This document shows, piece after piece, positions 53,591 through 62,135 of a DNA stretch of 64,000 bases. Source of the DNA: Acinetobacter defluvii (GTDB taxonomy: Bacteria; Pseudomonadota; Gammaproteobacteria; Pseudomonadales; Moraxellaceae); assembly GCF_001704615.3 (NCBI RefSeq), contig NZ_CP029397.2, positions 2,480,001 through 2,544,000 of the forward strand, in the 5' to 3' direction. How positions within the stretch are numbered: position 1 is the stretch's first letter; each line of letters opens with the position of its first letter. A program made the position numbers and the translations under genes. Under the pieces are notes generated by a model. It did not search any database and was not told the DNA's origin. It saw only the letters and a list, made by a program, of their open reading frames with translations.

Positions 53591-54229
53591 TTAGGCCAAG
53601 CGCACCGCAAAGGCGAAATTGGTAATCTTGTCGGTATCCTTGACGCCCGGCGCGCTTTCGACGCCGCTGGAGGTATCGACCAGCGGCGCTCCGGTGCGCG
53701 CAATCGCCTCGGCAACATTCGTCGGATTTAGCCCGCCTGCCAGCCCCCACGGCAAGGCACCGCGATATCCGGCCAGCAGCGACCAGTCGAACGCCAACCC
53801 CATGCCGCCGGGCAGCGCGCCTTTGGGGGTCTTGGCGTCGAACAAGATCAAGTCCGCCGCCCCGGCATAGGCTGCGGCGCGTGCGACATCGCTGGCGCTG
53901 GCGACGGGCAGCGCCTTCCACACCGGCTTGCCAAACCGCGCGCGCAACTGGGCCACGCGTTCGGGCGATTCCGAACCGTGCAGCTGCAGCGCGTTCAGCT
54001 TGGCTGCCACCAGTGCGTCGGCGATGACAGCATCATCCGCATCGACGAACAAACCGACCATGGCGATCTGGCCAGCTGCGCGCGATGTCAAAGCGCCCGC
54101 GACATTCGACGTAACCGCACGGGGCGACGCTGGATAGAACACCAACCCGGCATAGTCCGCCCGCGCCGCGATGGTCGCATCGAGCGCCTCGGGTGTGCTG
54201 ATCCCGCAAATCTTGATTTTCGCGGGCAT
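53591..54229 (-). CDS. trpF: Phosphoribosylanthranilate isomerase TrpF
   Basis: 212 residues, a complete TIM-barrel enzyme of tryptophan biosynthesis. KICGIS near residue 5 carries the catalytic cysteine, FVDADDAVIADAL and LQLHGSESPE are typical, and LAGGLNPTNVAEAI plus DTSSGVESAPGVKDTDKI form the phosphate-binding end with the catalytic Asp. It is a passenger from the donor of blaNDM, 4 bases after bleMBL on the same strand, and may be read through from the blaNDM promoter. It ends 10 bases from the convergent dsbD fusion gene. Confidence 0.95.
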   Translation of the reverse strand: MPAKIKICGISTPEALDATIAARADYAGLVFYPASPRAVTSNVAGALTSRAAGQIAMVGLFVDADDAVIADALVAAKLNALQLHGSESPERVAQLRARFGKPVWKALPVASASDVARAAAYAGAADLILFDAKTPKGALPGGMGLAFDWSLLAGYRGALPWGLAGGLNPTNVAEAIARTGAPLVDTSSGVESAPGVKDTDKITNFAFAVRLA

Positions 54230-54233
54230 GCGG

Positions 54234-54599
54234 TCAGTCGGGGTTCTGGATCAGCCGCACCAGCGTGCAGTCGGGATCGATCAGGTAGCCGATCCTCAGG
54301 CCGCTCGCCTCCAGTTGCGGAGCTTTGAAGCGCGGCCAGCCGGTGCTTTTTTCCTCGGCTCCCGCCGCGTTCACCAATGCCACCATGGCATCGAGATCAT
54401 CCAACCGCAGGCAACAGCCGAACGAGCTCGTAGCTGGGTCGAGGTCAGGATAGGGGAAGAATTCGAGCTGCAAACCGCCGCGCTGCAGGATCATCCAGCC
54501 GCGATCCTTCCAACTCGTCGCAAAGCCCAGCTTCGCATAAAACGCCTCTGTCACATCGAAATCGCGCGATGGCAGATTGGGGGTGACGTGGTCAGCCAT
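54234..54599 (-). CDS. ble-MBL: Bleomycin-binding resistance protein BleMBL
   Basis: 121 residues, glyoxalase/bleomycin-resistance fold: MADHVTPNLPSRDFDVTEAFYAKLGF, then GGLQLEFFPYPDLDP, FGCCLRLDDLDAM and GYLIDPDCTLVRLIQ. Such dimers sequester bleomycin-type antibiotics. Its ATG lies 3 bases after the blaNDM-1 stop, so it is co-transcribed and probably translationally coupled with it, as established for NDM operons. Confidence 0.95.
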   Translation of the reverse strand: MADHVTPNLPSRDFDVTEAFYAKLGFATSWKDRGWMILQRGGLQLEFFPYPDLDPATSSFGCCLRLDDLDAMVALVNAAGAEEKSTGWPRFKAPQLEASGLRIGYLIDPDCTLVRLIQNPD

Positions 54600-54602
54600 G
54601 GC

Positions 54603-55415
54603 TCAGCGCAGCTTGTCGGCCATGCGGGCCGTATGAGTGATTGCGGCGCGGCTATCGGGGGCGGAATGGCTCATCACGATCATGCTGGCCTTGGGGAACG
54701 CCGCACCAAACGCGCGCGCTGACGCGGCGTAGTGCTCAGTGTCGGCATCACCGAGATTGCCGAGCGACTTGGCCTTGCTGTCCTTGATCAGGCAGCCACC
54801 AAAAGCGATGTCGGTGCCGTCGATCCCAACGGTGATATTGTCACTGGTGTGGCCGGGGCCGGGGTAAAATACCTTGAGCGGGCCAAAGTTGGGCGCGGTT
54901 GCTGGTTCGACCCAGCCATTGGCGGCGAAAGTCAGGCTGTGTTGCGCCGCAACCATCCCCTCTTGCGGGGCAAGCTGGTTCGACAACGCATTGGCATAAG
55001 TCGCAATCCCCGCCGCATGCAGCGCGTCCATACCGCCCATCTTGTCCTGATGCGCGTGAGTCACCACCGCCAGCGCGACCGGCAGGTTGATCTCCTGCTT
55101 GATCCAGTTGAGGATCTGGGCGGTCTGGTCATCGGTCCAGGCGGTATCGACCACCAGCACGCGGCCGCCATCCCTGACGATCAAACCGTTGGAAGCGACT
55201 GCCCCGAAACCCGGCATGTCGAGATAGGAAGTGTGCTGCCAGACATTCGGTGCGAGCTGGCGGAAAACCAGATCGCCAAACCGTTGGTCGCCAGTTTCCA
55301 TTTGCTGGCCAATCGTCGGGCGGATTTCACCGGGCATGCACCCGCTCAGCATCAATGCAGCGGCTAATGCGGTGCTCAGCTTCGCGACCGGGTGCATAAT
55401 ATTGGGCAATTCCAT
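54603..55415 (-). CDS. blaNDM-1: Metallo-beta-lactamase NDM-1
   Basis: 270 residues. A lipoprotein signal with lipobox LSGC (Cys26) anchors the enzyme to the outer membrane. Zinc ligands are His120, His122 and His189 (site 1), and Asp124, Cys208 and His250 (site 2). The positions that define common variants read Pro28, Val88, Asp95, Asp130, Glu152, Met154 and Ala233, all as in NDM-1. It hydrolyses penicillins, cephalosporins and carbapenems. The frame could begin one codon earlier at a TTG, but the ATG is the known start. The first six codons (MELPNI) equal those of aphA6, the known chimeric origin. It is expressed from the ISAba125 hybrid promoter with bleMBL and trpF downstream. Confidence 0.98.
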
Positions 55416-55439
55416 CAAGTTTTCCTTTTATTCAGCATT

Positions 55440-55460
55440 AAAAACCCCGCAAATGCGAGG
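55440..55460 (-). terminator. Terminator-like hairpin in the blaNDM-1 leader
   Basis: On the minus strand CCTCGC and GCGGGG pair (one G-T wobble) around a 4-base loop and are followed by five T. It lies between the hybrid promoter and the blaNDM-1 ATG, about 25 bases before the gene. It may be a left-over terminator from the earlier neighbour, and could reduce read-through. Confidence 0.55.
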
Positions 55461-55490
55461 CCTAGTAAATAGATGATCTTAATTTGGTTC

Positions 55491-55519
55491 ACTGTAGCAA
55501 AAATATGGGGCGAATTCAA
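55491..55519 (-). promoter_or_regulatory. Hybrid promoter of blaNDM-1
   Basis: Minus strand: -35 TTGAAT (55514-55519) lies inside the end of ISAba125; -10 TACAGT (55491-55496) lies in the flanking DNA; the spacer is 17 bases. This is the published ISAba125-derived promoter of blaNDM-1. Confidence 0.92.
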
Positions 55520-56596
55520 ACATGAGGTGCGACAGTTTCAAAAGCCATATGATAATCAACAAGCTGAGCAAATTTCTCTAATGGTGTAAGCCAATCTAAC
55601 GCCTTTCTAGGACGAGTATTCAGTGACATGGCAACTTGATTTAAATAATGCTGATCTGCCTGATTTAAATCAATCCCTTTAGGTAAATATTGCCTAATTA
55701 AACCATTCATATTTTCGCATGTGCCTTTTTGCCAGGGTGAATGTGGGTCACAGAAATATACATCTATGCCTAAATCTTCTTCGAGTATTTTATGTTCTGA
55801 CATCTCACGTCCACGGTCATAGGTCAACGTTTTACGCAGTTCTGCAGGTAAATATTTCAGAGCTTCAGTTAAAGCCTTGCGCACTGATTCTGCCTTTGCA
55901 TCAGGTAATGTTGCCAAGATACAGAGCCGTGTATTTCGTTCAATAAGTGTTGCTATCGAACTTTTATTGTCTTTACCTTTAATTAAATCAGCTTCCCAAT
56001 GACCCGGTATTTTTCTTTCTTGAACTTCGGCTGGGCGCTCATGAATAGTTTTAATATCCTGTAATATAGAATCTTTTTTAGGTTCACCGTTAGCTTTTCG
56101 CTTTTTATTTTCATGACGTAGACAGGATAATAAGTCTTTTTTCAACTCACCCTTGGGTAATGCTCGTATCGTTGAATAAATCGTTGTATGGCTTACATTC
56201 ATTGTTTGATCCAAATCAGGAAATGTCTTTAAACGCTTTGCTATTTGCTGAGGAGACCATAAACAACGGATCGCTTCAACAATAAATTTCCAGAGGATTG
56301 AATCGATTTTGAGTTTTCTGTGACCACGTCTACGTCTAGCAAAAGTGTTATCAGAAGCATATTGAGCTTGATAAACGTCATTGATGCTATTTCTTTTAAG
56401 CTCACGATAGATCGTACTAGGATGTCTTTTAATGAGTTCAGCAAATTTTCTGGCTGAAAAGCCTTCTTTTCTTGACTCAAGCATTAATGCAGTACGATCT
56501 TCAAAGTTAAGATGATGGTATGACAATTTTATATACTCCATAAACCCTTTAAATTAATTAGGTGGTTTATGTCGCACTTCAAGTTTTACTCTGCCC
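55508..56596 (-). mobile_element. ISAba125: ISAba125, right copy (IS30 family)
   Basis: Same sequence and orientation as the left copy at 46505-47593, shifted by 9003 bases. Its left end supplies the -35 of the blaNDM-1 promoter. Outside its right end (GGT ATTTTTAATTCC) the chromosome resumes toward rlmH. Because the two copies are direct repeats, recombination between them could delete the cargo and leave one copy. Confidence 0.93.
55516..56541 (-). CDS. ISAba125 transposase, right copy
   Basis: 341 residues, the same protein as the left-copy transposase: IS30-type helix-turn-helix at the N-terminus and the DDE catalytic residues in GHWEADLIKG, LTYDRGREM and CENMNG. Intact, so this copy can also act. 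Its stop codon lies 8 bases from the inner end of the element, overlapping the -35 of the blaNDM-1 promoter. Confidence 0.95.
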   Translation of the reverse strand: MEYIKLSYHHLNFEDRTALMLESRKEGFSARKFAELIKRHPSTIYRELKRNSINDVYQAQYASDNTFARRRRGHRKLKIDSILWKFIVEAIRCLWSPQQIAKRLKTFPDLDQTMNVSHTTIYSTIRALPKGELKKDLLSCLRHENKKRKANGEPKKDSILQDIKTIHERPAEVQERKIPGHWEADLIKGKDNKSSIATLIERNTRLCILATLPDAKAESVRKALTEALKYLPAELRKTLTYDRGREMSEHKILEEDLGIDVYFCDPHSPWQKGTCENMNGLIRQYLPKGIDLNQADQHYLNQVAMSLNTRPRKALDWLTPLEKFAQLVDYHMAFETVAPHV

Positions 56597-56734
56597 GGTA
56601 TTTTTAATTCCATTCATTTTTTATTCTTCAACATACTTAATTTATTTTACCTGCTGAGAAATATCACACACGACCTGAGAACATTTCAATATAGGGTTAT
56701 ACTATAGATTGCTATATGACAATATTAGTTTTTT

Positions 56735-57217
56735 ATGAAAATTCGCATTCTTACCATTGGTCAAAAAATGCCTGCATGGGTTTTAACGGGTTTTGAAGAC
56801 TATTTCAAACGCATTCAACCCTTTGTACAAACTCAAATCATTGAGTTACCGATGGCAAAACGTGGTAAAAATGATTCTGAAGCGGATATTTTAAAATATC
56901 GTCAAATCGAAGGTGACAGCATTCTAGCGCAGCTGAAGCAAAATGAAGTTTTGATTGCACTTGAAGTCGGCGGACGTGAATTTAGCACTGAAAAATTGGC
57001 TGAAACCATGAAGAGTTGGATGCTTGAAGGCAACGACGTAGCCCTAGCAATCGGTGGACCAGATGGTCATTCAGAAGCTGTGCGTAAAGCCGCTGCTTGG
57101 CATTGGTCATTATCTAAACTGACCTTGCCACATCCACTGGTTCGTGTCATGTTAATCGAACAGCTTTATCGTGCGATGAGTATTAACCACAACCATCCTT
57201 ATCATCGTGCAGGCTAA
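56735..57217 (+). CDS. rlmH: 23S rRNA (pseudouridine(1915)-N3)-methyltransferase RlmH
   Basis: 160 residues, SPOUT-class methyltransferase. It starts MKIRILTIGQKMPAWVLTGF; the SAM-binding trefoil knot includes VLIALEVGGREFSTEKLA, ALAIGGPDGHSEAV and a C-terminal LPHPLVRVMLIEQLYRAMSI and NHNHPYHR. It methylates pseudouridine 1915 in helix 69 of 23S rRNA. The gene is complete; the ATG is 139 bases from the transposon end, so the insertion left a short promoter region intact or took part of it away. In many bacteria rsfS precedes rlmH; here it does not. Confidence 0.96.
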   Translation: MKIRILTIGQKMPAWVLTGFEDYFKRIQPFVQTQIIELPMAKRGKNDSEADILKYRQIEGDSILAQLKQNEVLIALEVGGREFSTEKLAETMKSWMLEGNDVALAIGGPDGHSEAVRKAAAWHWSLSKLTLPHPLVRVMLIEQLYRAMSINHNHPYHRAG

Positions 57218-57331
57218 AGCCATTAGCGTTCTATTTCTGCAACAAGATGTTGAATAAATTAGACTGATATGGATTGCTATTTTTTGTCATGATTTTGCTT
57301 TAATTAATGCTTTTGCTTAGGTGCATCTCAT

Positions 57332-58108
57332 ATGAATTTACAAACATTACCAGGTTTATTTATTTCTCATGGTTCACCTATGCTTGCTTTAGATCCAGAG
57401 CAAGTTGGACCTGCTTTAAACCGTTTAAGTTTAAACTTGCCGAAACCACAAGCAATCGTGGTAATGTCAGCACATTGGGAAAGTAATGCCTTAGAAGTAA
57501 GTACTGCAATACGTCCAGAAACTTGGCATGATTTTCGTGGTTTTCCGCCTGAACTGTATGAGATACGCTACCCTGCATCAGGCAATCCAGAATTAGCCGA
57601 AGAAATTTTACATTTGCTTGCAGAAGCGCATTTGCCGGCACATGCCAACAGTACACGTCCTCGTGATCATGGCGTGTGGATGCCATTGTTACATATGTAT
57701 CCTGATGCGGACATTGCTGTAGTTGAGATTTCTCTGCCGATGCATATGAATGCAGATGATATTTATAAAATCGGACAAGTTTTAGCGCCTCTACGTGAAA
57801 AGCAAATCTTACTGATCGGCTCAGGCAGCATTACTCACAATTTAAGGGAATTAGCTTGGCATGGTGATGCAAGTCAAGTGCCTGAATGGGCATCCACTTT
57901 TCGTAACTATGTGGTAAATAAACTCACGCATCATGATTATGATGCAGTTTTAGATTGGTCAAATATTCCATTTGTACAACGCAATCATCCAACCTTAGAA
58001 CATTTTGCACCTTTGTTTTTTGCAATGGGCACAGGTAGTCGTTTTAGCGTCGTGCATAGTAGTTTTTCAATGGGTGCATTAGGTATGGATATCTATCGTT
58101 TTGATTAA
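57332..58108 (+). CDS. ygiD: DODA-type extradiol dioxygenase family protein (YgiD-like)
   Basis: 258 residues, class III extradiol dioxygenase (LigB superfamily). Metal-ligand motifs: SHGSP near residue 13 (His), MSAHWES near 48 (His), and GSGSITHNL near 170. TRPRDHGVWMPLLHMYPDADI near 110 contains the catalytic His. The closest characterised relatives are zinc-binding YgiD, which opens the DOPA ring to betalamic-type products; the natural substrate is unknown. Monocistronic. Confidence 0.9.
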   Translation: MNLQTLPGLFISHGSPMLALDPEQVGPALNRLSLNLPKPQAIVVMSAHWESNALEVSTAIRPETWHDFRGFPPELYEIRYPASGNPELAEEILHLLAEAHLPAHANSTRPRDHGVWMPLLHMYPDADIAVVEISLPMHMNADDIYKIGQVLAPLREKQILLIGSGSITHNLRELAWHGDASQVPEWASTFRNYVVNKLTHHDYDAVLDWSNIPFVQRNHPTLEHFAPLFFAMGTGSRFSVVHSSFSMGALGMDIYRFD

Positions 58109-58260
58109 AATAAACTTTGGTCATTAAGTCTAAATAAAAAATATTTTTAAATATTTATCATATGGATACATATTGAAACCTAAAATATCAATTGTATCCA
58201 TCCCTTTTTTACCTAAATCGCTTAATCTAAGCTTAAATTTATTCAGTAGTTGTTTTGATA

Positions 58261-59040
58261 ATGAAATTTAAATATTTAGCAATCGCTTTGTTCCCTTTTG
58301 CACTTGCTGCTTGTCAATCAAGTGATCTTCAAAAAGCTGGAGATATTGCTGTGTCTATTTTACAACAACAAAATGCAGATAAAACCTTAGCTGCGTATCA
58401 GTGGAGTGCCAATACACCTAATGCACCAAAACCATTGGTGTTAAATTTTAGCGACAAAGGTCAACTCAGTATCTCAACCAGTTGTAATGGCATGAATACC
58501 ACATGGAAAGTTGAGAATAATCAAATTATCACGGGCAATCTTGCTGCAACGCAAATGGCTTGTCCAGCAAATGCTATGGCACAAGAAGGCATTGCTGCTC
58601 AATTATTTGAAAATGGTAAAACTGCATTTATCTTAAATACCAGCAATACACAAAGCCCAACCTTAACCATTACTTCAGCAAAAGGTGAAAAATTCGTTTT
58701 CACAGGAAAAATGACACCTGAAACCCAATACCAAGGTCAAGGTGAAACTATTTTTCTAGAAATTAGCCCAGAAACCAAGGAATGTTCTGCGGGTGTAATG
58801 AAGAAGCAATGTTTACAAGTGCGTGAAATTAAATATGCTGAAAATGGGGTAAAAACCCAAGTCGATAAAGATTGGACTTTATTCTATGACAATATCGATG
58901 GTTTCACACATAGACCAAATGAGCGCCAAGTGGTTCGTCTCAAACGTTATGAAATTAAAAATCCTGCCGCTGATCAGTCTAAATATGCCTATGTACAAGA
59001 TATGATTATTGAGCGTGAAGCGATTAAAGGCTCTCTTTAA
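58261..59040 (+). CDS. META and DUF4377 domain lipoprotein
   Basis: 259 residues. Lipobox LAAC (Cys about 18). A META/HslJ domain occupies about residues 45-150 (YQWSANTPNAPKPLVLNFS; SISTSCNGMNTTWKVENN; MACPANAMAQEG). A DUF4377 domain follows (FLEISPETKECSAGVMKKQCLQVREIKY; DGFTHRPNERQVVRLKRYEI). HslJ-type META domains occur in heat-inducible outer-membrane proteins linked to novobiocin tolerance; the function is not defined. The ATG at 58261 is preferred over a TTG at 58255. First of three META-type genes in a row, with its own terminator. Confidence 0.85.
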   Translation: MKFKYLAIALFPFALAACQSSDLQKAGDIAVSILQQQNADKTLAAYQWSANTPNAPKPLVLNFSDKGQLSISTSCNGMNTTWKVENNQIITGNLAATQMACPANAMAQEGIAAQLFENGKTAFILNTSNTQSPTLTITSAKGEKFVFTGKMTPETQYQGQGETIFLEISPETKECSAGVMKKQCLQVREIKYAENGVKTQVDKDWTLFYDNIDGFTHRPNERQVVRLKRYEIKNPAADQSKYAYVQDMIIEREAIKGSL

Positions 59041-59066
59041 TCCTTAAATGATCAAAAATAGATTTA

Positions 59067-59093
59067 AAACCGATGTTTAGGCATCGGTTTTTT
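59067..59093 (+). terminator. Terminator after the META/DUF4377 gene
   Basis: AAACCGATG and CATCGGTTT stem with a 6-base loop, then a T run. Confidence 0.88.
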
Positions 59094-59133
59094 AGTATTA
59101 AATTTCTATAACTCTCATCAGTGAAATGTTGTC

Positions 59134-59559
59134 ATGAAAATAAAAATAATAATACTCGCATTATTGTGTACGGCATGTCATGAAAAACTACTATCCGTAG
59201 AAGAAACTCAAAAATTACTCAGTCAATATATATGGTCATATACACCGCCAAACAATGATATTCCGATAGAGCTCACTTTTAAAGATAATCAACTAGGTGC
59301 ATATGTTTCCTGTAATTATATGGGAGGCACTTACAAAGTTATTGAACAAAAAATAATGATCCCTATATTTTTTGGTGATGCTCAAGCTTGTGCGCCTCAT
59401 ATCATGCGACAAGAACACTTTATTAAAATGTTTTTTTTACAGCCCATTCCTTTTAAGATCACATCACGTTCAAGTAACAACCCTAAACTGATTTTTCAAA
59501 AAGAGAAACAGGAGTACATATTTGTAGGCACTAAACTTTCGCATAAAAATAAGTCTTAA
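59134..59559 (+). CDS. Short META-domain lipoprotein
   Basis: 141 residues. Lipobox LCTAC with the lipidated Cys about residue 15, then one META-like domain (YIWSYTPPNNDIPIELTF; GAYVSCNYMGGTYKV; ACAPHIMRQEHFIKMFF). It resembles the first half of the preceding META/DUF4377 protein and the halves of the next. Function unknown, envelope-located. The following META gene starts 12 bases after the stop, so these two form an operon. Confidence 0.72.
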   Translation: MKIKIIILALLCTACHEKLLSVEETQKLLSQYIWSYTPPNNDIPIELTFKDNQLGAYVSCNYMGGTYKVIEQKIMIPIFFGDAQACAPHIMRQEHFIKMFFLQPIPFKITSRSSNNPKLIFQKEKQEYIFVGTKLSHKNKS

Positions 59560-59571
59560 TAGGAGTAACAT

Positions 59572-60405
59572 ATGAAAATTACAACATGCTTACTGTTTTC
59601 TTGTGCATTTTTATTGATTTCTGGATGTCAAAATATAGCCGTTGAAAAAGCCTCCATAGCACCTAGTGTTTTATCATCACGTCAATTCAATGAAATATTA
59701 CAACAACATACATGGGCATATACGCCACCGAATAGCCCTGTACCTATCCTTGCTAATATTTCATCTCAATCTATCCATATCTATAGTGGCTGTAATCAAA
59801 TCTCAAAGCAGCATAGATTGAATGGTCAACACATCCAATCAAACAGTCTACAACATCAAACATTAATGGGATGTGGTAATTTACAAGCACAAGAAAATTT
59901 AGCATCGAAAATTTTTAGTGATGCTGATTTAGTAATTTCTAATCCAGAGAATCAAATCAAACAACTGAAAGTCACGTTAAAAGATGAAACAAATTATACC
60001 TTTCAATCCATTCCTTATATTTCTGATCTAAAAAATTATGATGCTGAATTGCTGAAAAAATTTACATGGCAACAAATATCCGATGAATTTAGCCCTGACC
60101 AAATTCAAGCATTACTTTTAAATTTCACAACTGATCATATGCTTTTTTATGCTGGGTGTAACGGTATGAGTATACAATATGAGATTGAAAATTATCATAT
60201 TATCCCAAGGGGTGACTTTAGAAGCCAAGTAAAATTTTGTGGTAATCATCATCATGAATTACGCATTCGGCAAAACCTGTCAAAACCAATGGGCATCCGG
60301 TTAGATTATTCCACTATTTTTCCAAAATTAATTTTAGAATCCAAATATCAGCCGAATATGATCTTTCAAGCGATTCCACGAAAAGAAAATCTTAAATCAC
60401 TTTAA
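59572..60405 (+). CDS. Lipoprotein with two tandem META-like domains
   Basis: 277 residues. Lipobox ISGC (Cys about 19). Two related domains: residues 45-150 (HTWAYTPPNSPVPILANI; IYSGCNQISKQHRL; MGCGNLQAQENLASKIF) and 160-270 (FTWQQISDEFSPDQ; MLFYAGCNGMSIQYEIENY; KFCGNHHHELRIRQNLSK). Each keeps the Cys pair and the Y-x-G-C-N core of the META fold. The protein probably arose by duplication of a gene like its upstream neighbour. AGGAG at the right distance supports the start. Function unknown. Confidence 0.75.
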   Translation: MKITTCLLFSCAFLLISGCQNIAVEKASIAPSVLSSRQFNEILQQHTWAYTPPNSPVPILANISSQSIHIYSGCNQISKQHRLNGQHIQSNSLQHQTLMGCGNLQAQENLASKIFSDADLVISNPENQIKQLKVTLKDETNYTFQSIPYISDLKNYDAELLKKFTWQQISDEFSPDQIQALLLNFTTDHMLFYAGCNGMSIQYEIENYHIIPRGDFRSQVKFCGNHHHELRIRQNLSKPMGIRLDYSTIFPKLILESKYQPNMIFQAIPRKENLKSL

Positions 60406-60415
60406 TTTAAGTTCA

Positions 60416-60444
60416 TAAAAAAACCGATGCATTTGCATCGGTTT
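60416..60444 (-). terminator. Terminator of gdhA
   Basis: AAACCGATGC and GCATCGGTTT pair around ATTT, with the longer T run on the minus strand. It can also stop the convergent META operon. Confidence 0.88.
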
Positions 60445-60466
60445 ATGCAGTATTTTAAGCTAAAAC

Positions 60467-61810
60467 TTAGAATACACCTTGGGCTAACATTGCATCTGCA
60501 ACTTTTACGAAACCAGCAATGTTTGCACCATTGACATAATTGACTGTGCCATCTTCTTGAGTACCGTATTTCACACAGTTACGATGAATTTCTTTCATGA
60601 TCGCATGTAAACGCTCATCTACTTCTTCAAATGTCCAACCCAAACGGATCGCATTTTGTGACATTTCAAGACCAGAAGTTGCGACACCACCAGCATTTGA
60701 TGCTTTACCTGGTGCATAAAGAATTTTTGCTTCTACGAATTTCTCAACCGCTTCCAGTGTAGAAGGCATATTTGCGCCTTCAGCCACACAGATCACGCCA
60801 TTGGCAAGCAATGTTACTGCATCTTGTTCATTTAACTCATTTTGAGTGGCACAAGGCAGTGCGATGTCACATTTGATAGACCAAGGACGTTGACCTTCAA
60901 GGTATTCAAATCCATGTTTAGACGCAAACTCAGAGATACGACCACGTTTGACGTTTTTAAGATCCATTACTTCACATAAAAGCTCATTGGTAAAACCATC
61001 TTTCACGTATACCGTACCGTTTGAGTCAGAAAGTGAAACTACTTTTGCACCCAAATACATTGCTTTTTCAGCAGCAAATTGTGCAACGTTTCCTGAACCT
61101 GAAATCGTTACTGTTTTGCCTTTGAAGCTATCGCCACGAGTTTTCAACATTTCTTCAGCAAAATACACTGTGCCGAAACCTGTTGCTTCAGGACGAGCCA
61201 AAGATCCACCAAAAGATAAACCTTTACCTGTAAATACGCATGAAGTGTCATTGCTGAGCTTCTTCATCATACCCGCCATATAGCCAACTTCACGACCACC
61301 TACACCAATATCACCTGCAGGAATATCAGTATTTGAACCAAGATGACGATAAAGTTCAATCATTAATGCTTGGCAGAAACGCATGATTTCGCCTTCAGAC
61401 TTGCCTTTCGGGTTAAAGTCTGAACCGCCTTTACCACCGCCCATAGGCAACGTTGTTAAGGCATTTTTAAAGGTTTGTTCAAAACCCAAAAATTTTAAAA
61501 TTGAGAGGTTTACAGATGGGTGGAAACGCATTCCCCCTTTGAATGGTCCAATTGCAGAATTGTATTGAACACGGAAAGCACGGTTAACTTGAGTTTGACC
61601 TTGATCATCTACCCAAGAAACACGGAATTGAAATGCACGTTCTGGCTCTACTAGACGTTCAAGTAATCCATGATCTGCATATTGTGGGTTCTTTTCAATG
61701 AATGGCCACAAACTGGTCATTACTTCTTCCACAGCTTGTAAAAACTCTGGTTGATTTGGATCACGTGCTTTTACGTAATCAAGAAAGTCATTCAGGCTTG
61801 TATATTTCAA
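60467..61810 (-). CDS. gdhA: Glutamate dehydrogenase (NADP-specific type)
   Basis: 447 residues, cytoplasmic hexameric enzyme converting 2-oxoglutarate and ammonia to glutamate. Substrate-binding KGGMRFHPSVNLSILKFLGFEQTFKNAL near 92, catalytic PMGGGKGGSDFNPKGKS near 120, and nucleotide-binding VTISGSGNVAQFAAEKA near 235 with the coenzyme-specificity region LSDSNGTVY (Ser/Asp) near 260. Length and motifs match the E. coli GdhA class. It is monocistronic with its own terminator and a 325-base upstream region. Confidence 0.96.
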   Translation of the reverse strand: MKYTSLNDFLDYVKARDPNQPEFLQAVEEVMTSLWPFIEKNPQYADHGLLERLVEPERAFQFRVSWVDDQGQTQVNRAFRVQYNSAIGPFKGGMRFHPSVNLSILKFLGFEQTFKNALTTLPMGGGKGGSDFNPKGKSEGEIMRFCQALMIELYRHLGSNTDIPAGDIGVGGREVGYMAGMMKKLSNDTSCVFTGKGLSFGGSLARPEATGFGTVYFAEEMLKTRGDSFKGKTVTISGSGNVAQFAAEKAMYLGAKVVSLSDSNGTVYVKDGFTNELLCEVMDLKNVKRGRISEFASKHGFEYLEGQRPWSIKCDIALPCATQNELNEQDAVTLLANGVICVAEGANMPSTLEAVEKFVEAKILYAPGKASNAGGVATSGLEMSQNAIRLGWTFEEVDERLHAIMKEIHRNCVKYGTQEDGTVNYVNGANIAGFVKVADAMLAQGVF

Positions 61811-62135
61811 CGCTCAATCCTCAGCAGAAAGGTGTTACAAAATTGGTCAAATTTTCATGACAATGATAAATTTTGGCGCAAAGTATTAAATATCTTTTGT
61901 AAAGAATCTACAATACTTTTTCTAATGTTTTTTCAAATAACATTTAAATTCAAGATTATATTTTATAATCAAACCTGTCATTTTTGCCAAAAACAACATA
62001 CTTTCATATGCTTTAATTTGCCAATTATGCGCTATTTTCGCACAATTTACGACCTAAATTAGCGCAAACAATTCCCTCTAGATTCATGCTAAAATTTAAC
62101 GACCTAACTGGCAGATTTTTATACTTTTAAATTAC
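61811..62135. other. Divergent promoter region between gdhA and rsxB
   Basis: About 325 AT-rich bases separating two diverging genes. It should carry both promoters. No gene or clear operator was recognised. Confidence 0.5.

Noticed and set aside
54603-55418. A 271-residue version of NDM starting one codon earlier
   Set aside because: The extra codon is TTG; the ATG next to it is the established NDM-1 start and has a normal ribosome-binding distance.
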